From contig CAZHRC010000010.1 of the NCBI GenBank assembly GCA_964533865.1, positions 3,486 through 67,485 on the forward strand: a stretch of 64,000 nt of DNA, given 5' to 3'. Position 1 is the first letter of the stretch. The number at the start of each line of letters is the position of its first letter. The DNA is from CAZHRC01 sp964533865. GTDB taxonomy: Bacteria > Bacillota > Clostridia > Tissierellales > Peptoniphilaceae. A model generated the notes under the pieces. That model was not told where the DNA came from. It worked only from the letters and a program-made list of their open reading frames with translations, and did no database searches. This document shows positions 43,339 through 51,712 of the stretch, piece after piece. The position numbers and the translations under genes were made by a program.

Positions 43339-44214
43339 ATGTCTAAAAAAGTTTCTCCCTTAAGAATCATCGACCTCAAAAAAAGAAAGAACACAGAATT
43401 TTTTCGTGCAAACACTTTTGTCAACAGTTTTAAAGTAACGGATGCCCTAGAAGTCGTTCAAAGCGGCGTTAAATCCATGAATGTTTCCGGTTACAAAACT
43501 CCGCCTTCCGTTTACGATCACTACATCTTTCATCTGATCTACGAAGGTCATGGTACCTATCATGTCAAAAATAAAACCTATAACGTCGGTACCAACTCCA
43601 TTTTCTTGATTCGTCCCCACGAACTCATCTCTTATCAAGCAGCCACCGACCACCCCTACCTTTACTATTGGGTGGGCTTCCGAGGTTCCGATGCTGAAAA
43701 GCTCGTCCATCTCGCCCAATTTTCGAGCGATAATCTGGTCATGGACGGCTATGACGACCCCACCATCCATCGGCTTTTTGAAGCGATAAGCCAGCCCAAT
43801 CCTCAAGACGAAGGCTCCGGGCTGTGGAAAGTTGGCTCCCTCTATCAGCTTTTTTCCCTGATGATTCAAAAGAATCAAAAACCCTTAACCGATCGGAACC
43901 GATATTTCTTAACCGCTATCAAAGCCATCGAGAAAAACTATCGTAAAGCAGACTGGACTATCCAACAGGCGGCTAACGAGATTGGTATTCATCGGTCTTA
44001 CCTTTACCGCATCTTTCAAGAAATCAGCGGGATTTCCATGCAATCCTACCTTCTACAATACCGATTGGATCGAGCCAAAACGCTACTCCTCCAGTCCAGC
44101 CTATCGATCCAAGCCATTTCAGAAGTTTGTGGGTTCAATAGCGCATCCTATTTTAGTAAGGCTTTCAAAACTCAATACACCCAGACCCCACTTCAATGTC
44201 GGCGAAGCGATTGA
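43339..44214 (+). CDS. AraC-family transcriptional regulator
   Basis: 291 aa from the ATG behind AAGGAG. Residues about 55-160 form an AraC-type cupin for ligand binding (IYEGHGTYHVKNKTYNVG, IFLIRPHELISYQA). The last 100 residues have two helix-turn-helix motifs, WTIQQAANEIGIHRSYLYRIF and SIQAISEVCGFNSASYFSKAF. It lies divergently from importer 2 and is the likely activator of that operon in response to its substrate. The nuclease gene follows 39 bp later on the same strand. Confidence 0.92.
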   Translation: MSKKVSPLRIIDLKKRKNTEFFRANTFVNSFKVTDALEVVQSGVKSMNVSGYKTPPSVYDHYIFHLIYEGHGTYHVKNKTYNVGTNSIFLIRPHELISYQAATDHPYLYYWVGFRGSDAEKLVHLAQFSSDNLVMDGYDDPTIHRLFEAISQPNPQDEGSGLWKVGSLYQLFSLMIQKNQKPLTDRNRYFLTAIKAIEKNYRKADWTIQQAANEIGIHRSYLYRIFQEISGISMQSYLLQYRLDRAKTLLLQSSLSIQAISEVCGFNSASYFSKAFKTQYTQTPLQCRRSD

Positions 44215-44253
44215 CACCTAACCGCACAAATACCCCTTCAAGGAGGTGAAAGC

Positions 44254-44967
44254 TTGAAACGAAAAAATCTCATTCTACTACTTCTAATCCTCATTGCCTC
44301 TGTCCTCATCATCAATCCTCACGAGTACATCGGCCAATTATTAGGTGTATTGCCTCGAGAGAAGACCACCCATAACGTCATCCACGTTATCGACGGCGAT
44401 ACGATCGTCGTCGATATCAACGGTGTGGAAGAAAAGGTGCGGTTGATTGGCGTCGACACCCCAGAGCTAAACAGCACCGATGACACGATCGCCAGTTTTG
44501 CAAAAACAGCCGCGGATTTTACCGCGCAAAAACTCAACAACCGACAAATCCTCATCGAATTGGACACCCAGGAAAGGGACCGATATCAAAGGGTATTAGC
44601 TTACGTTTATCTCCAAGGAGTCATGTTCAATAAAATCTTGTTAAGAGAAGGTCTGGCTCAGGTGGCGACCTATCCTCCCAATGTCACCTACGCCGACGAT
44701 TTTGTAGAACTGCAGCGCAAAGCCGTCGAGAATCAGGTAGGCATGTGGTCGCAAACGACTCCAATCTCATCTGCCATCCAAACCAGTCCCTATCCTGATC
44801 GATTGATTAAAGGTAACATCAACACCCAGGGCAAAAAAATCTACCACCTCCCCGGAAAAGGGTCATATGATGACACCGTCATCGACGAGAGCCAAGGGGA
44901 AAAATGGTTCGCCACCGAAGAAGAAGCGAAAGCCGCAGGGTGGCAAAAAGCTGGAAATAGCGAATAA
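44254..44967 (+). CDS. Thermonuclease-family (SNase-like) secreted or anchored nuclease
   Basis: 237 aa from a TTG start behind AAGGAGGTG. A hydrophobic amino-terminal segment acts as a signal or anchor. The SNase fold follows: VIHVIDGDTIVVD, KVRLIGVDTPEL with the catalytic Arg/Asp, and TQERDRYQRVLAYVYL with the second Arg. The tail has the motif IYHLPGKGSYDDTVIDES followed by GEKWFATEEEAKAAGW, a short domain (sunset-type) often fused to these nucleases. It would degrade nucleic acid outside the cell, with calcium. Followed by a strong terminator. Confidence 0.9.
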   Translation: MKRKNLILLLLILIASVLIINPHEYIGQLLGVLPREKTTHNVIHVIDGDTIVVDINGVEEKVRLIGVDTPELNSTDDTIASFAKTAADFTAQKLNNRQILIELDTQERDRYQRVLAYVYLQGVMFNKILLREGLAQVATYPPNVTYADDFVELQRKAVENQVGMWSQTTPISSAIQTSPYPDRLIKGNINTQGKKIYHLPGKGSYDDTVIDESQGEKWFATEEEAKAAGWQKAGNSE

Positions 44968-44969
44968 AA

Positions 44970-44994
44970 AACGCAGCGATCGCTGCGTTATTTT
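44970..44994 (+). terminator. Terminator after the nuclease gene
   Basis: Perfect 20-bp palindrome made of arms AACGCAGCGA and TCGCTGCGTT, followed by ATTTT. Confidence 0.85.
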
Positions 44995-45051
44995 AGAGGA
45001 TTCAATGATGGAAAACCTTGGACATAGTCGCTGTTCATTTTAAAGGTCACT

Positions 45052-45187
45052 ACCCTGCCTCCGATTCGACGAAGGGCACGCCCACCCTCCTCCCTCGAGG
45101 ATGTAGGCTAATGAAAGCCACCTTCTAGGCAGCCAATAAAACCTTGACCTTGTCGTTTGCCAAGACTAAGGGAGAATTTTCTTTCAA
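45052..45187. mobile_element. Shorter, degenerate relative of the inverted-repeat element (copy B)
   Basis: The left part (45052-45113) aligns with the left end of copy A at 26081, including the shared block CTCCCTCGAGGATG followed by TAGGCTAA in place of GAGGCTAA. The right part (about 45147-45186) aligns with the right end of copy A (TTTGCCAAGACTAAGGGAGA against TTTGCCGAGACTGAGGGAGA). The 21-bp tandem repeats are missing. As with copy A, it lies between convergent transcription units. Confidence 0.6.
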
Positions 45188-46044
45188 ACATTTCCCAAAT
45201 ACACATAGGTCAGGTGTCTCTTAGCGATCGATTCTAACTCGACCAAAGTCTCCATCGGCGTCATCGCCACCTCTTTCATCCGATGAGCCGGGAAGAATCG
45301 AGATAGGTGAAGTGGTATGTCCTTTCTTAAAGCCCCGATCCAAGTAGCCATGTTCTCCATCTCCTCTGGCGCGTCGTTGTGCCCAGGGATGACCAACGTC
45401 GTCAACTCCAAATGAAGGCCTTTTGTTTTAGCCGCATACTCGATATTTCGCATCACTGGCGCCAAAGACCCACCGCAAGATCGATAAAAGTCTTCGGTCC
45501 ACCCTTTTAGGTCGATGTTCATCGCATCCATAGTCCCGCACAAGTCTTGAAAGGGTTCTCTGTTGAGAAATCCATTGGTGACTAAGACATTTTTAAGCCC
45601 GACCGACCTTGCCAACACCGCCGTATCCAAAACGATTTCAATGCCGATACTCGGCTCATTGTACGTATACGCAATACCGATATTGCCAAGCTTCTTAGCC
45701 TCGAGTGCTTCCTCGACGATCGCCTCTGGCGTCTTCTCTTGAAAACTCGGCATATCCTGAGCTATCCGATAGTTTTGGCAAAAATCGCAAGTCAAATTGC
45801 ACCCAAAACTCCCCACAGAATAGATGGTACTCCCAGGGTAAAAGCGATACAGTGGTTTCTTTTCGATGGCATCCAAGCCGTATCCTGTGATTTTTCCATA
45901 GCTGTCTGCCCTCAACTCTCCACCGACGTTTTTTCGGGCAAAGCAGCGGCCTCTTTCGCTTTGTGGTATCACACATCCTAGAGGACAGAGACCACAAACC
46001 ACATCACCTGTACTTAGTTTCTTGTAATAAAGTCCCTCTTTCAT
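45184..46044 (-). CDS. amrS: AmmeMemoRadiSam system radical SAM enzyme
   Basis: 286 aa. The opening has a cysteine pattern CGLCPLGCVIPQSERGRC (residues 17-34). The radical SAM motif CNLTCDFCQNY is near residue 80, followed by YNEPSI and a partial TIM barrel with VTNGFLN and NIDLKGW. This matches the PflA-like radical SAM member of the AMMECR1/Memo system. Its start overlaps the AMMECR1 gene stop as ATGA. The reaction of this family is not established; physical coupling to AMMECR1 and a LigB-like protein suggests a joint pathway. The gene ends just inside the copy B repeat element. Confidence 0.9.
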   Translation of the reverse strand: MKEGLYYKKLSTGDVVCGLCPLGCVIPQSERGRCFARKNVGGELRADSYGKITGYGLDAIEKKPLYRFYPGSTIYSVGSFGCNLTCDFCQNYRIAQDMPSFQEKTPEAIVEEALEAKKLGNIGIAYTYNEPSIGIEIVLDTAVLARSVGLKNVLVTNGFLNREPFQDLCGTMDAMNIDLKGWTEDFYRSCGGSLAPVMRNIEYAAKTKGLHLELTTLVIPGHNDAPEEMENMATWIGALRKDIPLHLSRFFPAHRMKEVAMTPMETLVELESIAKRHLTYVYLGNV

Positions 46045-46559
46045 GACTCTTGACCGTAGCGCACCACTTCAAAGGCCTCGAGAGTGTAAGGTTCCTCTGG
46101 GCTGATGCGCGCTTTTTCCAAGGCGATTTGAATCTGCCGATCCGGGGTCTCCACTCCGTCGAGATTGGGCAAAAGAAGACCTCTTCGCCTTCCTTTTGTG
46201 ACGATAACCCCATAACGCTTTGCATCGAGCATCCCACGATCGACCACGGGAAAGGCTTCCCCTAATACGTCCACACTGTAAATGAGATGCTTTAAGTCAT
46301 TGGCCATCACTCTAGGAAACCTAGGGTCATACACCCCCGCAGAAATCGCATTTGCGATAATTTCATCGGCGATAGATGGTGTTGTCGACTCAACTGTGCC
46401 GATACACCCTCTCAATTGTCCGCCACTGTACAACGTCACAAATACCCCTGCACGGCGTTTTGTCAATTCGTCGGGCAAACCGTCGGGTTTTCGGATCTGT
46501 AGTCCCGTTGTCACATAGTGTTCCAACGCTTGTTGAGCAAGTTTGATGTAAGCATTCAT
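46041..46559 (-). CDS. amrA: AMMECR1-domain protein (system protein A)
   Basis: 172 aa made of one AMMECR1 domain. The diagnostic LRGCIGTVE segment is near residue 50 (GGQLRGCIGTVEST), with VYDPRFPRV and RRGLLLPNLDGVETPDRQI further on. AAGGAGGTG precedes the ATG. It starts one base after the LigB-like gene stop and overlaps amrS. In many Clostridia the LigB-like and AMMECR1 domains form one long protein; here they are two genes in the same order. The biochemical role is unknown. Confidence 0.92.
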   Translation of the reverse strand: MNAYIKLAQQALEHYVTTGLQIRKPDGLPDELTKRRAGVFVTLYSGGQLRGCIGTVESTTPSIADEIIANAISAGVYDPRFPRVMANDLKHLIYSVDVLGEAFPVVDRGMLDAKRYGVIVTKGRRRGLLLPNLDGVETPDRQIQIALEKARISPEEPYTLEAFEVVRYGQES

Positions 46560-46560
46560 T

Positions 46561-47364
46561 TCACACCTCCTTCATCAGGCGACTGATGAGGTAACCCACG
46601 CCAAATGGCCACTCATGGGAGTAAATCTCTGCGTCCAACTCATGGGCCTCAACGGCTCCCAAACCGATTAAAGTCGGCACCAATCCACACTGAGCGGCTT
46701 CTTCGACAAAATCGTAGTCAATGGCAGCCAATCGATCAAAATCACCCGTCTCAAAAATTTCTTCTATGATGTTTTCATAGTCCATACCCACTTGAGAAAA
46801 ACCGTAGGGCCCATTGGGATCCAAAGTATGGGATTGATCTCCCGATAGGATGAGCACCACATCTTTTTGCGAAGCATCAATCGCCTCTCGAAGAACTCGC
46901 CCAACGCTCGCAGCGATCTTTGGTTCATGGACACCTGATACGACCTGAACCACTTTAAACGCCGCCCACTGTTGTCGTATAAACCACAGCGGCACAAAGG
47001 TCGCATGATCCATCGGCTGCGCAAACGACTCGCATAGAAGAGCGCCGCCTAGAACGACTCCCCTGTCACAAATATCCTTTGTCAGCGCCTCGTCGATGGG
47101 GATGTCAAGTGTTGAAATCGGATCTCGAAATGCGAGGAGATCCCCTTTAATCGATCCCTCGAGGGGCAGTACACTCGTGCGCCTCATCCTACTACCGTGA
47201 GGCGTAATGATGATAACGGTTTCCGGACGAAGGACACTCACCTCTTTTGCAACCCGTTCCATACCTTCAATGGTACGCTGTGCCAGCTTTTCTGCCCCTT
47301 TCCCGACTGATTCGACGATAATCGGGGGATGGGGCAACACATACGTCTGCAATAACTTACCCAT
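46561..47364 (-). CDS. LigB-like class III extradiol dioxygenase-fold protein
   Basis: 267 aa with the order expected of LigB/Memo folds: VLPHPPIIV at residues 10-18, VIIITPHGSRMR near residue 51, DHATFVPLWFIR near residue 119, and VLILSGDQSHTLDPNGPYG near residue 169. Histidines in these motifs form the metal site of true dioxygenases, while Memo relatives are not known to be oxygenases. An oxygen-dependent reaction would be odd in an anaerobe. AAGGAGG precedes the ATG. First gene of the three-gene operon. Confidence 0.86.
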   Translation of the reverse strand: MGKLLQTYVLPHPPIIVESVGKGAEKLAQRTIEGMERVAKEVSVLRPETVIIITPHGSRMRRTSVLPLEGSIKGDLLAFRDPISTLDIPIDEALTKDICDRGVVLGGALLCESFAQPMDHATFVPLWFIRQQWAAFKVVQVVSGVHEPKIAASVGRVLREAIDASQKDVVLILSGDQSHTLDPNGPYGFSQVGMDYENIIEEIFETGDFDRLAAIDYDFVEEAAQCGLVPTLIGLGAVEAHELDAEIYSHEWPFGVGYLISRLMKEV

Positions 47365-47458
47365 GGCCGCCTCCTTTCACTGGATGCTATGGCTTCTATT
47401 TCTTTCATACCCTGTTTCTAATGGATTTCCTCAAATACCGACAACAAGGCAAAGAACT

Positions 47459-47495
47459 GGAGAGGATGGTTGCGCTCATGAGTTCCATCCTCTCC
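47459..47495 (-). terminator. Terminator directly after the YgjP-like gene
   Basis: Perfect 11-bp arms GGAGAGGATGG and CCATCCTCTCC with a 15-nt loop. The stem begins at the stop codon. The T-tract is weak (AGTTCTTT). Confidence 0.6.
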
Positions 47496-48244
47496 TAAAG
47501 AAGGGCTACGTCTTGATTCAATTTTGTCTTGCGCCCCTTCCAATCGGACATCAACGCCGTTAAAGTCTGATAATAATCTTGGCTATGGTTTGGGTGAATC
47601 AAGTGTACAAGCTCGTGAACGACCACATACTCGACACACTCTGGCTCTGCCATGGTTAAATATTGATTGAACGTTATCGACCCTCGACCGACATGACAAC
47701 TCCCCCACAGAGTCTTCATCTTCCGAAGTCCGATTTTTGGTCGATCGATCCCTCGTTTTTCAAAAACGCCCCACCACTGGTCGATGACTTTCTCCAAGTA
47801 ATCCAACGATGCTTGGCGCCACCACCCGTCATAGAGGTTGAAAAGCACTTTTTCACTCAGGTCTGGCGCACCAATATGAAGCACAGCACCCGATTTGCAC
47901 ACCTCCCTTTTTGGCCTTTGAACCACCGATAAAGTGATCACCTCCCCTAGAAAGGTAGTCTGTGCTTTGTCCGTGACGACCTTCAACGGTGAGCACCCTT
48001 TATTTTTGCGTAAAACTGCAATCTTACGACTTAACCAATCCTTCTGCCCATCTAAAAAAGAAGAAATCCACTTCTCTGAAATGGATTTCGGAACGGACAA
48101 GATTACGGTGTCACCGGATAACACCCGCAATCGACAGGTTTTCATCGTCGTACGCTCGATCTTCACCGATAGGGTGCTCTCGAGTTGAGAAAGATACACT
48201 TGATACCATTGTCCGCGGTTTTCTACAATCTTACTCTCGCCCAT
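47495..48244 (-). CDS. YgjP-like M48-type metallopeptidase (DUF45/WLM fold)
   Basis: 249 aa. The zinc motif VVHELVHLIHPNHSQDYY near residue 210 gives the HExxH pair and a downstream histidine. The preceding KIGLRKMKTLWGSC and ITFNQYLTMAE segments are typical of the YgjP/DUF45 family. No membrane helix, so probably cytosolic. It overlaps the preceding small anchored-protein gene by 14 bp and shares its transcript. Targets of the family are not defined. Confidence 0.88.
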   Translation of the reverse strand: MGESKIVENRGQWYQVYLSQLESTLSVKIERTTMKTCRLRVLSGDTVILSVPKSISEKWISSFLDGQKDWLSRKIAVLRKNKGCSPLKVVTDKAQTTFLGEVITLSVVQRPKREVCKSGAVLHIGAPDLSEKVLFNLYDGWWRQASLDYLEKVIDQWWGVFEKRGIDRPKIGLRKMKTLWGSCHVGRGSITFNQYLTMAEPECVEYVVVHELVHLIHPNHSQDYYQTLTALMSDWKGRKTKLNQDVALL

Positions 48245-48650
48245 CGCTCAACCCTCTCAAAAAGCTGTACGTACCAGGTTTCACCGTCCAAATCCCAGAA
48301 TATGGGCGTTCGGCGTATTCTTTACCGTAAGCCTCGTAGACAAAAAGTGTATCGTCATCTTCCCCTTTCGTCATAAAGGTCACCTTGACAAAATCGTCGG
48401 CCACCGGAACGTCATTGATCGATTCTCTCTGGGTTTTTCTCGATGTTTCCAGCTTTGCGATGAGTTTTTCAATCGTTTCTGGATCTTCAATCGTCGTTTC
48501 ATTGCTTATGGCCTTCCATACGAGCTTAACCGTCATCTTTCCTTCCGATTTGGGAATGGCAATCGGCTCACTAGCATGAGCCGTCAAATAGAGAAAATAA
48601 CCTACCATGACTCCTAATACGCCAATGATCACATATTTCATTTGTTTCAT
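48231..48650 (-). CDS. Small membrane-anchored or exported protein of unknown function
   Basis: 139 aa from the ATG that follows GGAGG; earlier in-frame codons lack a ribosome site. Residues about 5-22 form one hydrophobic helix ending at AHASE, which could be a cleaved signal peptide. The remainder is a small soluble domain (KMTVKLVWKAISNETTIED, DDFVKVTFMTKGEDDDTLFVYE) resembling uncharacterised Firmicutes extracytoplasmic DUF domains. It precedes the YgjP-like peptidase with a 14-bp overlap, so the two may act together. Confidence 0.6.
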   Translation of the reverse strand: MKQMKYVIIGVLGVMVGYFLYLTAHASEPIAIPKSEGKMTVKLVWKAISNETTIEDPETIEKLIAKLETSRKTQRESINDVPVADDFVKVTFMTKGEDDDTLFVYEAYGKEYAERPYSGIWTVKPGTYSFLRGLSDGRE

Positions 48651-49025
48651 TCGTGTCCTCCATCGAGACTCTCTTCGAGCCACATTTCATTCACTTCCAA
48701 CAACCCATAAACTTCTCCAAACCACCCATCGCTCCCATCCTCTTCTTTATCCAACGCTAGGACAATCTTTCCTCATGCAGAATAGAAGGCTTATAATATT
48801 ATACCAATAATTATGCCAAACGAGAAGGTAGAACCCCTCTCCATCCTATCCCCTAACCAGAAAATGCCCATCTCGCTTTTCAGACCGCAAAAAAACATAG
48901 TAATCTCTCGGTCAAATCCACGATTCATCCAAGACACTACTATGTTCGTCATCTCTTTTTAAAAAAATTCTCCCTTTCAATCTCAGACCAAGCACTTACC
49001 TCTCGTGATTCGATCCGCCTTGTCT
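48651..49025. other. Intergenic stretch upstream of the small protein and downstream of the PTS operon
   Basis: No supported gene. It must contain the promoter for the small-protein/peptidase operon; TATAAT-like sequence around 48791-48803 is a candidate. The hairpin listed separately at 48886-48946 ends the PTS operon. Confidence 0.4.
48886..48946 (-). terminator. Long-loop hairpin after the zinc dehydrogenase gene
   Basis: Arms AACATAGTA and TACTATGTT enclose 35 nt, and the minus strand continues TTTTTGCGG. A probable terminator of the PTS operon. Confidence 0.55.
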
Positions 49026-50294
49026 TCAGACTGCTGTACTCACCCCGTTATGGGCAAGAAGATACTTCTCCGCCTCTTCGTTCCAGACATTGCGATATTT
49101 CGCACATAGTCTCCCCAGTTCCGCAAATAGTGGGTTGTCTTTTCCTAAGCGTTCAAAATCCTCGATGGCAGTCAATGGCATTTCGATATGAGGATAAATC
49201 ACTTTCTTCCCACCGGGGATGTTTGGTAGATTCAATGTCGTTTCTGGCGCGGCATCCAAGCCTCCGATATGGGTGACCATGAAGGAAGGGTTGATGGCTC
49301 CTTCTTGTGAAAGTTGAATACACTCCAACATATCACCTGTCGATCCTCCTGAAGTTCCCACTAAATGGGTGCGCTCATAGTGTACGTTGTAAAAGTTCAG
49401 TGGCACTTTAAAGGCGTTGTCCGTAGGACCGGCAAAAAAGTTTAAACAACCATCCGTCCCTAGAATATCGTCGCCGAGTTCGATTAACGCCGGCACAGCT
49501 GCGAAAACAAAAGCTTCATCGTAGCCTTTGCCACCGTTCAACCCCTTCAAATAGTCTGCAACCGCATCCAATTGACTCGTGTTGACGTAAATCAGCTCAA
49601 CGCCTTTGGCCGCTGCTGACTCAACCAGGATGAGCTCACTCGCTCTTTCCAATCGCTTCTCGTCGATGTCGACAACCACCACCCGCTTTGAATGGTAGGG
49701 TCCATTAATCGCATAGTCAATCGCACCTAGACCCATCGGCCCTGCACAACCTAATAACGCGACGGATCCGCCATCTTTCAACCCCATCTGGTGAGTGTAC
49801 ACAAAATTTTCGGTATGATACGTAGCATGGAACGCTCCAATAATGCACGACATCGGCTCCGCCAGAGAGGCATTGGCGAAGTAATCGCCTTCATAAGGTA
49901 AGACACAACCCAAATCTACAGCGATTTTGGGAATGATACAATAGGTGGCGTTGCCTCCAAAGTACTCATAACTGTAACCCGCTGAGTAGCCCGACTCCAA
50001 TCCCATTGCAGGTTGAAGGGCAAATTTATCTCCCGGCGCAAAGCGATCTTTCAATTTAGAACCTACTTCGACGATAACACCGGCAAATTCATGCCCTGTA
50101 ATCGCAGGGTGATCGGACACATTTGGCGGGACCCGCTTGTGCTCTTCTCCTAGAAACGCCGCTTTGTACGTCGATAAGCACACACTATTGGAGATGACCT
50201 TTACCAATAACTCCTCGTCTTCAATCGTAGGCAATTCGTATTCTCGTAAATAAACCTTGTTCTTTCCACCTAGTACAGCCGCTTTCGTTTTCAT
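49026..50294 (-). CDS. Zinc-type medium-chain dehydrogenase (SorE/YggP-like polyol-phosphate dehydrogenase)
   Basis: 422 aa. The amino-terminal GroES-like domain has the catalytic zinc ligands Cys in SNSVCLSTYKA and His/Glu in ITGHEFAGVI. The Rossmann domain begins SVALLGCAGPMGLGAIDYA near residue 190, followed by VVDIDEKRLERA. The length and a long inserted segment (GLESGYSAGYSYEYFGGNATY) resemble SorE and E. coli YggP. It likely oxidises a PTS-imported hexitol phosphate to a ketose phosphate. Last gene of the operon, 11 bp after the EIICB gene. Confidence 0.85.
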   Translation of the reverse strand: MKTKAAVLGGKNKVYLREYELPTIEDEELLVKVISNSVCLSTYKAAFLGEEHKRVPPNVSDHPAITGHEFAGVIVEVGSKLKDRFAPGDKFALQPAMGLESGYSAGYSYEYFGGNATYCIIPKIAVDLGCVLPYEGDYFANASLAEPMSCIIGAFHATYHTENFVYTHQMGLKDGGSVALLGCAGPMGLGAIDYAINGPYHSKRVVVVDIDEKRLERASELILVESAAAKGVELIYVNTSQLDAVADYLKGLNGGKGYDEAFVFAAVPALIELGDDILGTDGCLNFFAGPTDNAFKVPLNFYNVHYERTHLVGTSGGSTGDMLECIQLSQEGAINPSFMVTHIGGLDAAPETTLNLPNIPGGKKVIYPHIEMPLTAIEDFERLGKDNPLFAELGRLCAKYRNVWNEEAEKYLLAHNGVSTAV

Positions 50295-50305
50295 CGTTTC
50301 CCTTT

Positions 50306-51712
50306 CTATTGGTTCAGTTCTTCAAATAGCGTATCTAAATTTTCGTCCTTCATAAAATTTTTGATCGTGACAATACGTTTGTCAGGATTTGCTTTCATCG
50401 CCCTTTCCAAAAGCCCTTCATGTGTGACGATGAGATCGGCAGACGCTGGCACTTTTTCAATCGCAGCGTTTTTGACCTCGATGGTCGTTAGGCCAACCGC
50501 GTGTAACCGCTTCTTAAAACTCGTCGCTCCCAGTGCACTACTGCCCAAGCCTGCATCGCAAGCGAAGATGATGAAGCTCACATCCTCTTTTTTTGTCGCA
50601 TGTTCGCCATCCATACGTTCTTTCAGAAGATCTTTACCCTCTTTTTTCATCGCTTGAGAGCGTTGTTTTGTTTTTTCAAGGTCTGCGGAGGTCGGTTCTT
50701 TCATCGTTCGAACAAACACCGAGTTGATCAGAAAACTGACCAGCGTCCCCACCAACACGCCCGCGATCACCCCGATAAAATTTCCCCGCGGCGTCAACGC
50801 CAAGTAAGAAAAAATCGATCCTGGACTTGGTCCAGCAACCAATCCCACATTGAAGAGATTGAAGGTGAAAATACCCGATGCCGCCCCTAAAATCATACCC
50901 ACAATCGTGATTGGGCGCATCAACACATAGGGGAAGTAAATTTCGTGAATCCCACCGAAGAAATGGATGATAATCGCGCCTGGCGCTGTGTTTTTCGCTT
51001 CTCCTTTTCCAAACAAAGTGTATGCGAGTAGCAATCCCAAACCCGGTCCCGGGCTTGATGCGACCATGAAGAATATTGATTTTCCCGCATCGAGAGCTTG
51101 CTGCATCCCCAACGGGTAGTAAATCCCTTGATCGATAACGTTATTTAAAAACAACACCTTTGCCGGTTCATTGATCAACGACAAAAGAGGTAAAAACCCT
51201 GTGTTTACAATGGATTGAATCAAAATAGTAATCACATTATTGGCTTGTAAAATCAGAGGGCCTACGACAGTATAAGATAACAGGGCGAGTAACAAGCTGA
51301 TAATCCCTAACGAGAAGTTATTCGTGACCATTTCAAATCCCGCAGGGATCTTGTCTTCAATCAAGCGATCAAACTTTTTAATCACATAAGCGCTCAACGG
51401 TCCCATAATCATTGCGCCTAAAAACATGGGAATCTCTGCCCCGACGATTAGCCCACTCGTTACAAAAGTGCCGATGACACCCCCACGTGTCCCTGCCACC
51501 AACTTACCTCCCGTATAAGCTAAAAGCAAAGGCAGGACAAAGGTCGATATAGGCGAAACCAGCTTCGCAAAATCAGCGTTGGGCATCCAACCCGTATCGA
51601 TAAATAGGGCCGTAATAAACCCCCATCCAATAAAAGCCCCCATGTTGGGAATGACCATGGCGGTTAAGAAACCACCAAAAGCCTGTATTCTTGCTCTCAT
51701 ACTCGTATTCAT
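50306..51712 (-). CDS. cmtA: PTS mannitol-type EIICB (CmtA-like)
   Basis: 468 aa. Residues about 1-340 form the EIIC membrane domain (RIQAFGGFLTAMVIPNMGAF, the GGIHEIYFPYVLMRP loop). Residues about 375-468 form EIIB with the phosphocysteine in FACDAGLGSSALGA. The EIIA domain is separate, as in E. coli CmtA/CmtB and unlike MtlA. It takes up and phosphorylates a hexitol-like substrate. The start overlaps the kinase stop by 4 bp. The substrate may not be mannitol, since the neighbours differ from a mannitol operon. Confidence 0.9.
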   Translation of the reverse strand: MNTSMRARIQAFGGFLTAMVIPNMGAFIGWGFITALFIDTGWMPNADFAKLVSPISTFVLPLLLAYTGGKLVAGTRGGVIGTFVTSGLIVGAEIPMFLGAMIMGPLSAYVIKKFDRLIEDKIPAGFEMVTNNFSLGIISLLLALLSYTVVGPLILQANNVITILIQSIVNTGFLPLLSLINEPAKVLFLNNVIDQGIYYPLGMQQALDAGKSIFFMVASSPGPGLGLLLAYTLFGKGEAKNTAPGAIIIHFFGGIHEIYFPYVLMRPITIVGMILGAASGIFTFNLFNVGLVAGPSPGSIFSYLALTPRGNFIGVIAGVLVGTLVSFLINSVFVRTMKEPTSADLEKTKQRSQAMKKEGKDLLKERMDGEHATKKEDVSFIIFACDAGLGSSALGATSFKKRLHAVGLTTIEVKNAAIEKVPASADLIVTHEGLLERAMKANPDKRIVTIKNFMKDENLDTLFEELNQ

